Made by a program: the position numbers and the translations under genes. Under the pieces are notes generated by a model. It worked only from the letters and a program-made list of their open reading frames with translations. It was not told the origin of the DNA and made no database searches. Positions 1 to 5,951 of a stretch of 7,129 nt of DNA are shown piece by piece (within the stretch, counting starts at the first letter, position 1; the number at the start of each line of letters is the position of its first letter). Origin of the DNA: Verrucomicrobiota bacterium (GTDB taxonomy: Bacteria; Verrucomicrobiota; Verrucomicrobiia; Opitutales; Opitutaceae); the NCBI GenBank assembly GCA_003694825.1, contig RFJS01000192.1, positions 1 to 7,129 on the forward strand. Reading direction: 5' to 3'.

Positions 1-40
1 ATCCATCGAACACCGATCGATCGTTCAGCGCCGAAACGAT

Positions 41-140
41 TTGAATCGGGCCTTCAGCCCTCGTTGCACACCGCCCCCGGAAACCTGGGGCGTTGCCCCA
101 GGCTGGGATGAGAACGCGCCTTCGGCGCTCCGGGATCGCG
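41..140. repeat. Putative dispersed intergenic repeat with three hairpins
   Basis: Three short inverted repeats occur in a row: GGGC/GCCC (48-51 and 57-60, 5-nt loop), a perfect 8-bp CCTGGGGC/GCCCCAGG (84-91 and 95-102, loop GTT), and GCGCC/GGCGC (116-120 and 124-128, loop TTC). The plus-strand translation around the middle hairpin reads WGVAPGW and the minus-strand one reads QPGATPQV. From memory, such peptides recur in spurious ORFs predicted between genes of Verrucomicrobiota and Planctomycetota, which would mark a dispersed noncoding repeat. That family assignment is recollection, not a search. Only one copy lies in the window and the boundaries are guesses. Confidence 0.42.
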
Positions 141-333
141 TTGAAAAAACCGAAACCCGGCCCGCCCCTCGATTCTTGTCGTCGCGCAGAACGAGCTTTC
201 CGGGCAAACGCTCGCCCCCCCCCGCTAATCGAAACGCCGCCGCAAGTTCATCGGCCGCTCAGTCGCTCCCGAACCCCAAATCGTTGTTCGGAATCCTCCC
301 GGCCTTATCCCGTCCTCCACTTCGCGGCAGCGT

Positions 334-359
334 CCCACGCCCCCACCCCCGCACTTCCC
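334..359 (-). other. G-quadruplex-forming motif
   Basis: Read on the minus strand, four G-runs follow each other as G3-N6-G5-N1-G5-N3-G3, which fits the usual G3+N1-7 rule. The motif begins about 70 nt downstream of the prfC stop codon and is on the same strand as the prfC transcript, so it could form in a read-through RNA as well as in DNA. The motif is seen directly. Whether it folds or does anything is unknown. Confidence 0.5.
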
Positions 360-398
360 GCCGCCCAATCCCGAGGGCCAACGACCCGCTACCATACC

Positions 399-429
399 AG
401 CGGGCATGGGGCAGCGCCCCATGCCCGCT
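399..429 (-). terminator. Perfect 14-bp hairpin abutting the prfC stop; possible U-less terminator
   Basis: The arms 399-412 and 416-429 are exact reverse complements (14 bp, 11 of them G:C) around a 3-nt loop. The right arm begins at the last base of the prfC TGA codon (431-429 on the minus strand). The hairpin would be very stable at the 3' end of the prfC message. No U-tract follows on either strand, so it is not a canonical intrinsic terminator. It may act in Rho-dependent termination or 3'-end protection, or belong to a repeat. The GGGGC-NNN-GCCCC core is shared with the hairpin at 84-102. Confidence 0.45.
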
Positions 430-2045
430 CACAGCGCCACGACTGGGGCGCTCTCCAGATCGGGCGGCAGCGCGTGCAGTTGCACGCCCTCGTTTTTCTC
501 GTCGAAGAACTTCACCAGCCAGTCATTCGGAAAGAGCAGCACCGGATCCTCGTGGCTGTCGAAGGCCAGGCTCACGCCGGCCGGCAGCACGAGGCTGTCG
601 AAATCCGGTTCGCGCCCGCCGAAATCGAGCCAGCGGATCGCCGTCCAGGGCGCGGGCTCCATGCGCACCTCCGCACCGTATTCGGACTCGAGCCGGTATT
701 TGAATACATCGAACTGGAGCGGTCCGACAGCGGCGAGCACCGGCACCGGCGAGACGGCATGCTTGAGCGTGAGCGCCTGCACCACGCCCTCCTTGAGCAG
801 CTGGGTGAGGCCGGCTCGAAACTTCTTGTCCGCGCTCTTGTTGACATTGCTGATGTAGCTGAAGCACTCCGGCGGGAAGCGCGGCATCTCCTCGTAGCGG
901 ATCTCCGCACTCTCGGCGAGCGTGTCGCCGATGGCGAATTCGTCGTGGCCGATGAGCCCGATGATGTCCCCCGGCCAGGCCTTGTCGACGGTTTCGCGGT
1001 CGCGCCCGAAGAGCTTTTGCGAGCTGGAGAGGCGATGCTTGCGGCCGGTGCGGGTGTTGACGACCCACATGTCGCGCTCGAACACCCCGGAACAAACCCG
1101 CATGAACGCGATGCGGTCCCGGTGCTTCGGATCCATGTTCGCCTGGATCTTGAAAATGAATCCGGAAAATGTCGGCGCGTCCACCGGCACCGGCTCGCCC
1201 TTCGAACGGCGCGGGGCCGGCTCGGCCGACCAGCCGAGAAACTTGTCGAGGAGCAGCTGCACGCCGAAGTTGTTCACGGCACTGCCGAAAAACACCGGGG
1301 TCTGCTCGCCGGCCAGGACCGCCTCGCGGTCAAAGGCCTCGCCGACGAGTTCGAGCATCTCCAGCTCCTCCCGGGCGCGTTCCAGATCCTCCGACGGCAA
1401 ACGGTCGCGAATGATCGCGTCATCCAGACCGCCCACCCGCTCCGGAGCGCGAAATGCCCCGCCCGGCACTTTTTCAAAGAGATGCACTTCGCCGGCATGA
1501 CGGTCGTAAACCGCGCGGAATGTCGGCCCATTGCCCAGGGGCCAGGCGACCGCCGTCGGCCTGAGGCCGAGCTCGGCCTCCAGCTCATCGAGCAGGGCGA
1601 GCGGCTCGCGCGTGGGCCGGTCGCACTTGTTCATGAAGGTGAAGATGGGGATCCCACGGTGGCGGCAGACCTCGAAGAGCTTCTTGGTCTGTGGTTCGAT
1701 GCCCTTGGCCGCATCGATCACCATCAGGGCGGCATCGACCGCGGTGAGCACCCGGTAGGTGTCTTCGGAAAAGTCCTTGTGGCCCGGAGTGTCGAGCAGG
1801 TTGACCGCGAAGCCCCCATACTCGAACTGCAGCACCGTCGAGCTGACGGAGATGCCGCGCTGGCGCTCGAGCGCCATCCAGTCGGAAGTGGTGGCGCGCT
1901 GGTTCTTTTTCGTTTTCACGGCCCCGGCGAGCTGCACGGCCCCGCCGTAGAGGAGAAACTTCTCGGTGAGGGTCGTTTTGCCCGCATCGGGATGCGAGAT
2001 GATGGCGAAGGTCCGCCGACGTTTGATTTCCTGGTGTGCCGACAC
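429..2045 (-). CDS. prfC: Peptide chain release factor 3 (RF3)
   Basis: This is a cytoplasmic translational GTPase that ejects RF1/RF2 from the ribosome after peptide release. The 538 residues are close to the roughly 530 usual for RF3. The G domain is complete: P-loop SHPDAGKTTL at 17-26, switch I around RGISVSSTV (63-71), DTPGH at 85-89, NKCD at 139-142 and a G5-type GSA in the segment PVFFGSAVNNFGV. The SHPDAGKT loop and the ALERQRGISVSS stretch are RF3 hallmarks that separate it from EF-G. The C-terminal RF3 domain follows, with SYISNVNKSADKKFRAGL and GPLQFDVFKYRLESEY. The start is GTG at 2045-2043; an in-frame stop at 2102-2100 leaves only 18 upstream codons, and no Shine-Dalgarno is evident. 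The G4 motif has Cys where NKLD is common in RF3, a tolerated position. It lies 149 bp downstream of cdd on the same strand, so co-transcription is possible but unproven. Confidence 0.97.
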   Translation of the reverse strand: MSAHQEIKRRRTFAIISHPDAGKTTLTEKFLLYGGAVQLAGAVKTKKNQRATTSDWMALERQRGISVSSTVLQFEYGGFAVNLLDTPGHKDFSEDTYRVLTAVDAALMVIDAAKGIEPQTKKLFEVCRHRGIPIFTFMNKCDRPTREPLALLDELEAELGLRPTAVAWPLGNGPTFRAVYDRHAGEVHLFEKVPGGAFRAPERVGGLDDAIIRDRLPSEDLERAREELEMLELVGEAFDREAVLAGEQTPVFFGSAVNNFGVQLLLDKFLGWSAEPAPRRSKGEPVPVDAPTFSGFIFKIQANMDPKHRDRIAFMRVCSGVFERDMWVVNTRTGRKHRLSSSQKLFGRDRETVDKAWPGDIIGLIGHDEFAIGDTLAESAEIRYEEMPRFPPECFSYISNVNKSADKKFRAGLTQLLKEGVVQALTLKHAVSPVPVLAAVGPLQFDVFKYRLESEYGAEVRMEPAPWTAIRWLDFGGREPDFDSLVLPAGVSLAFDSHEDPVLLFPNDWLVKFFDEKNEGVQLHALPPDLESAPVVAL

Positions 2046-2194
2046 GCGCTGGTGATTGAGCGAGCAACCGTCTCGTGGCCAGCGGAATTTTCGGCCGACT
2101 CACCCCACGGCCCACGCCCTGATCCCCATCGCGGCTCGGCCGCGCGGGAGCGCCGCCACCCGCCTCGCGCCCCACGACACGCCGCCGCGATCGC

Positions 2195-2611
2195 TCAAAG
2201 ACCGAACGCCTCGGGCAACAGCGCACCCAGTGTCGTGCACACGGGCGCCTGCCCGCCCGCGCCGGCGTAGAGGATCCGCGTGCCGGCCCCGCCAAACTCG
2301 GCCAGCACCTGGCGGCACGCCCCGCAGGGAGGAAAGAGCCGCAGGGCGTCGACGAAAACCGCCGCGGCCACGATTCGCATGCTCGCGCCCTCTCCCGCCA
2401 CCGCCGCGGCCACGGCGTTGCGCTCCGCGCAGACCGTCAGTCCGTAGGAGGCGTTTTCGACATTGCAGCCGGCGAACACACCACCCGCCGCCGTCCGCAC
2501 CGCCGCGCCGACCTTGAAACCTGAATACGGCGCATGCGCCCGCGCAGCCGCTTCCCGCGCCGCCGCGAGGAGCGCTTCGAATTCACGATCGGCTGTCTTC
2601 GCTTCGCTCAC
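2195..2611 (-). CDS. cdd: Cytidine deaminase, small tetrameric type
   Basis: The enzyme hydrolytically deaminates cytidine and deoxycytidine to uridine and deoxyuridine in the cytoplasm (pyrimidine salvage). The 138 residues match the short homotetrameric class. APYSGFKVGAA (27-37) is the conserved N-terminal motif. CNVENASYG (49-57) supplies substrate-binding Asn50 and Glu52. TVCAER (59-64) carries zinc ligand Cys61 and the catalytic proton shuttle Glu63. PCGACRQ (95-101) gives zinc ligands Cys96 and Cys99. The three-cysteine zinc site is intact. The start is GTG at 2611-2609 and shares four bases (GTGA) with the upp stop codon, so translation is probably coupled to upp. No strong Shine-Dalgarno lies inside the end of upp, in keeping with coupling. 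The following gap to prfC (2046-2194) shows only a bulged GC-rich hairpin near 2131-2156 without a U-tract. Confidence 0.96.
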   Translation of the reverse strand: MSEAKTADREFEALLAAAREAAARAHAPYSGFKVGAAVRTAAGGVFAGCNVENASYGLTVCAERNAVAAAVAGEGASMRIVAAAVFVDALRLFPPCGACRQVLAEFGGAGTRILYAGAGGQAPVCTTLGALLPEAFGL

Positions 2612-3240
2612 AGCAGCGTGTCACCCGTTCCGTAGAGGCGGTCGCCGAAGTCGCCGAGACCGGGCAGGATGTATTTGCTGTCGTTGAGCTCGCGGTCGAG
2701 CGCAGCGGTGACGATTTTCAGGTCGGGAAAGCGCTTCTCGAGCGCCCGCACCCCCTCCGGGGCGGCCACCATCGAGAGCAGTCTCACATCCCTGGCGCCG
2801 GCCTTGCGCAACATCTCCACCGCCGCACCCGCGGAGCCACCGGTGGCCAGCATGGGATCGACCACGAGCACCACCCGGTCCCGCACTTCCGGCAGCTTGC
2901 AATAGTAGGTGCTGGCCATCGCCGTCGTGTGATCGCGCTCGAGCCCGACGTAGCCCACCGCGATTTTCGGAAACATGTCCGTGACGGCCTCGAGCATCCC
3001 GAGCCCGGCGCGCAGGATCGGCACGACGACCAGGTCCGCGTCGAGCGCACGCCCCGCGTGCCGCTCCAGCGGGGTTTCCACCTCGTGGACGACCGTCGGC
3101 AGGTCCCGCGTCGCCTCGATGACGAGGAACCACGTGAGGCGTTTGCAGATCACCCGAAACTCGTCGGGCCGGGTCCGCCGGTCGCGCAGGCGGGTGATCC
3201 AGTGATCGACAACCGGATGGTGCAGTTCTGTCAGGGGCAT
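2608..3240 (-). CDS. upp: Uracil phosphoribosyltransferase
   Basis: The enzyme converts uracil and PRPP to UMP and diphosphate, the committing step of uracil salvage in the cytoplasm. The 210 residues match the family (about 208). VPILRAGLGM (73-82) is the conserved strand and turn near the active site. VDPMLATGGS (127-136) is the PRPP-binding loop. AAPEGV (159-164) and the C-terminal GLGDFGDRLYGT (194-205) form the uracil-binding region. The flexible-loop region reads ERDHTTAMAS, whereas E. coli Upp has a YRNEETLEP-type sequence there, so this is a divergent subgroup within an otherwise typical enzyme. The ATG at 3240-3238 follows the nupC stop by 31 bp with no clear Shine-Dalgarno, and the stop overlaps the cdd start. 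Position between the transporter and cdd supports a pyrimidine salvage operon. Confidence 0.97.
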   Translation of the reverse strand: MPLTELHHPVVDHWITRLRDRRTRPDEFRVICKRLTWFLVIEATRDLPTVVHEVETPLERHAGRALDADLVVVPILRAGLGMLEAVTDMFPKIAVGYVGLERDHTTAMASTYYCKLPEVRDRVVLVVDPMLATGGSAGAAVEMLRKAGARDVRLLSMVAAPEGVRALEKRFPDLKIVTAALDRELNDSKYILPGLGDFGDRLYGTGDTLL

Positions 3241-3271
3241 GGGGGCAACAAAACGTAATCCGGCCGCGAGG

Positions 3272-4573
3272 TCACACGAGAAACGCCGCCGTGCTCGCCG
3301 TCAGCAGACAGGCAAACGTGCCGGCCAGCATGGCGCGAAACGCCAGCGCGGCCAGCGTGCTCCGCTGCTCCGGGGCCAGCGCGCCGATTCCGCCCACCTG
3401 GATGCCCATCGAGACGATATTGGCGAATCCACACAACGCATACGTCGCGATCATCACCGAGCGGGGGTCGCCGATGATCCCGGCAGCCTTCATATCCGCC
3501 AGCGTCGCGTAGGCGAAAAACTCATTGAGCACCATGCGCTCGCCGAGCAGCTGCCCAACCCCGAGCACATCCTGCGGAGCCACACCGACGAGCCAGGCGG
3601 CGGGCGCGAACAGGACCCCGAGCACGAACTGCAGCGAAAAGGCATCGTAACGGCCGCCGGTAAGCGCGGCGATGCCGGCATTAAGCCCCGACCAACCGCC
3701 CACCCACTCGCGCAAGACGAAGTTCACCAGTGCCACCAGCGCGGTAAAGACCAGCAGCGCTCCCGCCACATTGACGGCGAGCTTCACGCCATCGGCCATG
3801 CCGATCGTCGCGGCATCGAGGAGATTCGACCCCATCCGCTCCCGCGGCAACTCCAGTGTCTCGATGACCACCCGCGTCTCCGGCACCATCATCTTGGCCG
3901 CCACGATCGCCGCCGGCGCCGAGAGGATCGAGGCCGTCAGCAGGTGCCGGGCAAACAGGAGCCGCGCCTCCGGATCGTCGCCACCGAGCATGCCGATGTA
4001 GGAGACGAGGACGCCGCCGGCGATAGTCGCCATGCCGCCAGCCATCAGCGTCATGATTTCCGAGCGCGACATGCCCGCCAGATACGGCCGCACGACCAGC
4101 GGCGCCTCGGTCTGGCCCACGAAGATGTTTGCCGCCGTCGCCAGGCTCTCGGCTCCGGAGAGACGCATGGTGCGCTTCATCAGCCACGCGAAGGCGAACA
4201 CCACCCGCTGCAAAATGCCCACGTAGTAGAGCACCGAACTGAAGGCCGCGAAGAACACGATCGTGGGCAACACCTGGAAGGCGAAGATAAACCCGAAGGT
4301 GTCGGTGCGCTCCACGAGGTCGCCGAAGAGAAAGACCGCCCCCTCGCGGCGGAACCCGAGCAGCTCCACGAAAAAGCGCGCCACCGCATCGAACGCCCGC
4401 TCCACCAGGGGCACCCGCAGTATCAGGATCGCCAGCACAAACTGCAGCCCCATGCCGCCGGCGACGAGCCGCCAATTGATCTTGCGGCGATTCTCGCTCA
4501 TCAGCCAGCAGGCGCCGAGAAAGACGCCGATGCCGAGAGCGGCACGAAGAAGCGAGGAGACGGTATCAGGCAT
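3272..4573 (-). CDS. nupC: Concentrative nucleoside transporter, NupC/CNT family
   Basis: This is an inner-membrane cation-coupled nucleoside importer of 433 residues, compared with about 400 for E. coli NupC. Hydrophobic segments run through the whole protein, with the conserved CNT core. ANIFVGQTEAPLVVRPYL (148-165) contains Gln154, Thr155 and Glu156, the base-contacting trio known from the Vibrio cholerae CNT structure. VLNEFFAY has Glu351 and ALCGFANIVS has Asn385 and Ser388, which match the ribose-contacting residues of that transporter. All key ligand-binding residues are therefore present. The start ATG (4573-4571) is preceded by a GAGGA Shine-Dalgarno eight bases upstream. It is 97 bp downstream of the Nudix gene and 31 bp upstream of upp. 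The downstream genes suggest pyrimidine nucleosides as cargo, but exact specificity (pyrimidine only or broad) and the coupling ion (H+ or Na+) cannot be read with certainty. Confidence 0.93.
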   Translation of the reverse strand: MPDTVSSLLRAALGIGVFLGACWLMSENRRKINWRLVAGGMGLQFVLAILILRVPLVERAFDAVARFFVELLGFRREGAVFLFGDLVERTDTFGFIFAFQVLPTIVFFAAFSSVLYYVGILQRVVFAFAWLMKRTMRLSGAESLATAANIFVGQTEAPLVVRPYLAGMSRSEIMTLMAGGMATIAGGVLVSYIGMLGGDDPEARLLFARHLLTASILSAPAAIVAAKMMVPETRVVIETLELPRERMGSNLLDAATIGMADGVKLAVNVAGALLVFTALVALVNFVLREWVGGWSGLNAGIAALTGGRYDAFSLQFVLGVLFAPAAWLVGVAPQDVLGVGQLLGERMVLNEFFAYATLADMKAAGIIGDPRSVMIATYALCGFANIVSMGIQVGGIGALAPEQRSTLAALAFRAMLAGTFACLLTASTAAFLV

Positions 4574-4581
4574 GGCCGGTA

Positions 4582-4586
4582 TCCTC
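4582..4586 (-). promoter_or_regulatory. Shine-Dalgarno site for nupC
   Basis: GAGGA on the minus strand lies eight bases before the nupC ATG. It is the clearest ribosome binding site in the window and fixes the nupC start; the neighbouring genes lack an obvious one. A strong site here may make nupC the main ribosome entry point for the nupC-upp-cdd message. Confidence 0.6.
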
Positions 4587-4670
4587 AGCGCAGCCTGCCC
4601 ACCTGCACCGGCTCGTCAATCGAATGCGCCGGCGCCACCGGCAGCCCGCCCGCCCATCGTCGCCGCGCCT

Positions 4671-5231
4671 TCACCGCCGGAGATCCGGGAGCGCGCCGCG
4701 CGCCTTCAACGCGGCCCACAAATAGGCGAAACTCCGGGCCACCGCCTCCGGCTCGCGCGCGATGAGCGCATCGACTTTGCTCGGCGTGAACCACGCCCCG
4801 TCGGCGATTTCATCGGGGTGCAGGGTGAATGCCTTCCCGTCCCAATCGGCCCGGTAGACCCAGACGAATTCCTGCCCCGTCTCGGCGCAGGCCTCGAGCT
4901 TGAACAGCCGCTGCGGCGCCTCCCGCGGCCGCCACCCCAGCTCCTCGCCGAGTTCGCGCACGGCGCAGGCGTCGTAGGTCTCCCCGGCATCCACGTGGCC
5001 GGAAGCGGAGGAATCCCAGCACCCCGGCGCGGTGTCCTTGCTCATCGACCGGCGCTGCAGGAAAATGCGCCCTGCCTCATCGAACACTTCGACGTGCACG
5101 GCCCGGTGCCGCAGCCCCCGCCGGTGCACCTCGCTGCGGCGCTCCCGCCCCACCGGCTGATCGTTCTCGTCGACGACGTCGAACCACTCCTCGCCACCGA
5201 CCGGCGGCGTGCGCTGTTGTTCAGGCTCCAT
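4671..5231 (-). CDS. Nudix hydrolase, IPP-isomerase-like subgroup
   Basis: The protein is predicted to be a 186-residue cytoplasmic Nudix hydrolase cleaving a nucleoside-diphosphate-linked or similar substrate. The Nudix box spans residues 78-100: Gly78, five residues, Glu84, seven residues, then REL-GEE-LGW, a perfect fit to GX5EX7REUXEEXGU with its metal-binding glutamates. The N-terminal half (EWFDVVDENDQPVGRE; HRRGLRHRAVHV; IFLQRRS) resembles isopentenyl-diphosphate isomerase and its relatives such as E. coli YfcD. The isomerase's catalytic cysteine motif (CCSHP) is replaced by SASGHV, so isomerase activity is unlikely. I chose ATG 5231-5229 because family similarity begins just after it. 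The frame stays open upstream to 5420, but that stretch runs through the divergent leader and is low complexity. There is no strong Shine-Dalgarno. It is the first gene of the minus-strand run and might be co-transcribed with nupC. The substrate is unknown. Confidence 0.88.
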   Translation of the reverse strand: MEPEQQRTPPVGGEEWFDVVDENDQPVGRERRSEVHRRGLRHRAVHVEVFDEAGRIFLQRRSMSKDTAPGCWDSSASGHVDAGETYDACAVRELGEELGWRPREAPQRLFKLEACAETGQEFVWVYRADWDGKAFTLHPDEIADGAWFTPSKVDALIAREPEAVARSFAYLWAALKARGALPDLRR

Positions 5232-5373
5232 GACGGTATCGAGCACAGGGAACCGCTCCGTTAAAATCCTTTTCCTTGGCGAGGCCTTTGCCTTAACTCC
5301 CGCCTTCTCCGGCATTGCCGGCCGCTTCCCCCCGCGGGGAGCCCGCGCCTGTCCACCACTTTTTCCACCGCCC
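5232..5373. promoter_or_regulatory. Divergent intergenic region with structured leader
   Basis: This 142-bp gap separates two divergent genes and must hold promoters for both, unless a start lies within a neighbour. The only AT-rich patch is TTAAAATCCTTTTCC (5261-5275). TAAAAT at 5262-5267 matches the -10 consensus at five of six positions on the plus strand, but no good -35 lies 17 bp upstream. Downstream in the plus-strand leader are two hairpins: CCGGC/GCCGG (5309-5313 and 5317-5321, loop ATT) and CGCGGG/CCCGCG (5333-5338 and 5342-5347, loop GAG). The second competes with the palindrome CCCCGCGGGG (5330-5339). Promoter calls are weak; the inverted repeats are exact. Confidence 0.35.
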
Positions 5374-5856
5374 ATGCCCAAAATCGACATCGAACTCGTC
5401 GAGGAAGTCCTCAAGCACAACGAACTCGATCAATCCACGGTCGAACGCATCATCCGCGACCTCGCCCGCGTGGCCGAACGCGCCGCCGAAGAGGCCGCCG
5501 CCGAACGCGAACCGCCCGTGAAGAAGCAGTTTGTCGTCGGCCTGTCCGACCCCCGCGGCGAGGTTCCCGACATCGACCTGATCGGCTGGGTCTTCCAGAT
5601 TCCCGAGACGGACAACCCCGGCTCGACGCTCGACCGCCTCATCCGCGCCGCCCATCACTACAACCTCTCCCCGCGCGGCCGCAAACATCCGGTCAAGTCC
5701 ATCGGCGAGGCCTGCGAGGTGGTGACGGCGAAGTATCTCAAGGAGCAGAACGTCGCGGTGAAGACGAAGCTGCCGGTCACCATTCTCAAGACCGACAACG
5801 TCCTGCCTCCCGACCCCGAGGCGAAGATCTCGATGGACGATCTGCGCCGCGGCTGA
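5374..5856 (+). CDS. Conserved-looking protein of unknown function
   Basis: I do not recognise a named family. The product is 160 residues, soluble, and highly charged, with no signal peptide, membrane segment or catalytic motif. Residues 1-50 (MPKIDIELVEEVLKHNELD onward) are strongly helical and rich in Glu, Ala and Arg, so coiled-coil or dimerising. From about residue 50 follows a likely alpha/beta domain: KKQFVVGLSDP, DLIGWVFQIPE, a helix with RLIRAAHHYNLS, then VKTKLPVTILKTDNVLP and an acidic tail. The pattern looks like a real conserved protein, and I recall similar hypothetical proteins in Opitutales genomes, unverified. The frame is open from 5209, but ATG 5374 was chosen because the conserved-looking sequence starts there and upstream codons overlap the Nudix gene and leader hairpins. 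No Shine-Dalgarno precedes the ATG. It diverges from the Nudix gene and converges on the HDOD gene, so it is probably a single-gene transcript. Confidence 0.8.
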   Translation: MPKIDIELVEEVLKHNELDQSTVERIIRDLARVAERAAEEAAAEREPPVKKQFVVGLSDPRGEVPDIDLIGWVFQIPETDNPGSTLDRLIRAAHHYNLSPRGRKHPVKSIGEACEVVTAKYLKEQNVAVKTKLPVTILKTDNVLPPDPEAKISMDDLRRG

Positions 5857-5951
5857 GCCACCGCACGCGAGCGCGCCGCCGCACCACCGGTCTCGCACAC
5901 CGCAAGGCGCGAAGCCGCGACCGCAGCGTCGCCGGCCCCCGCTGTCGCCCC

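Larger units (their letters stand above)
1..428. other. Gene-free, structured 3' flank of prfC
   Basis: I see no convincing gene here. Open frames run through it on both strands, but their translations are low-complexity Arg/Pro/Ser/Ala with no family resemblance, as expected where GC-rich DNA lacks stop codons. It does contain structure: a 10-bp palindrome (CGATCGATCG, 14-23), a hairpin-bearing repeat-like element (about 41-140), a C9 homopolymer (215-223), a strongly C-rich plus strand between about 210 and 370 with a G-quadruplex motif on the opposite strand, and a 14-bp hairpin at the prfC stop codon. The gene to the left lies outside the window, so I cannot tell whether part of this is its promoter or 3' end. 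Confidence 0.7.

Noticed and set aside
139..142. NKCD in place of NKLD in RF3 (residues 139-142) as a sign of a defective G4 motif
   Set aside because: The Asn, Lys and Asp that read guanine are intact; the third position of this motif varies among GTPases.
41..703. Open frame of 220 codons on the plus strand at the left end
   Set aside because: It is Arg/Pro/Ser-rich without a recognisable domain, runs through the hairpin element and then into prfC on the opposite strand.
2131..2156. GC-rich inverted repeat in the cdd-prfC gap as a terminator
   Set aside because: The 7-bp stem has a 2-nt bulge and no U-tract follows on the minus strand, so chance in GC-rich DNA is sufficient.
93..2270. Open frame of 725 codons on the plus strand across prfC
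   Set aside because: It is antisense to a clear RF3 gene; the translation is low-complexity, His/Arg-rich and has no family features. It is a GC-codon shadow.
4614..4619. TTGACG on the minus strand upstream of nupC as a -35 box
   Set aside because: It matches at five of six positions, but the hexamer 17 bp downstream (AGGCTG) is nothing like a -10 box.
3239..4765. Open frame of 508 codons on the plus strand across nupC
   Set aside because: It is antisense to a transporter with all CNT motifs; its composition (His, Arg, Gln) is that of a reverse-complement shadow.
5917..5932. GCGAC/GTCGC inverted repeat between the converging genes as a bidirectional terminator
   Set aside because: Only five base pairs with a six-base loop and no T-run on either side; the 95-bp gap shows nothing else.
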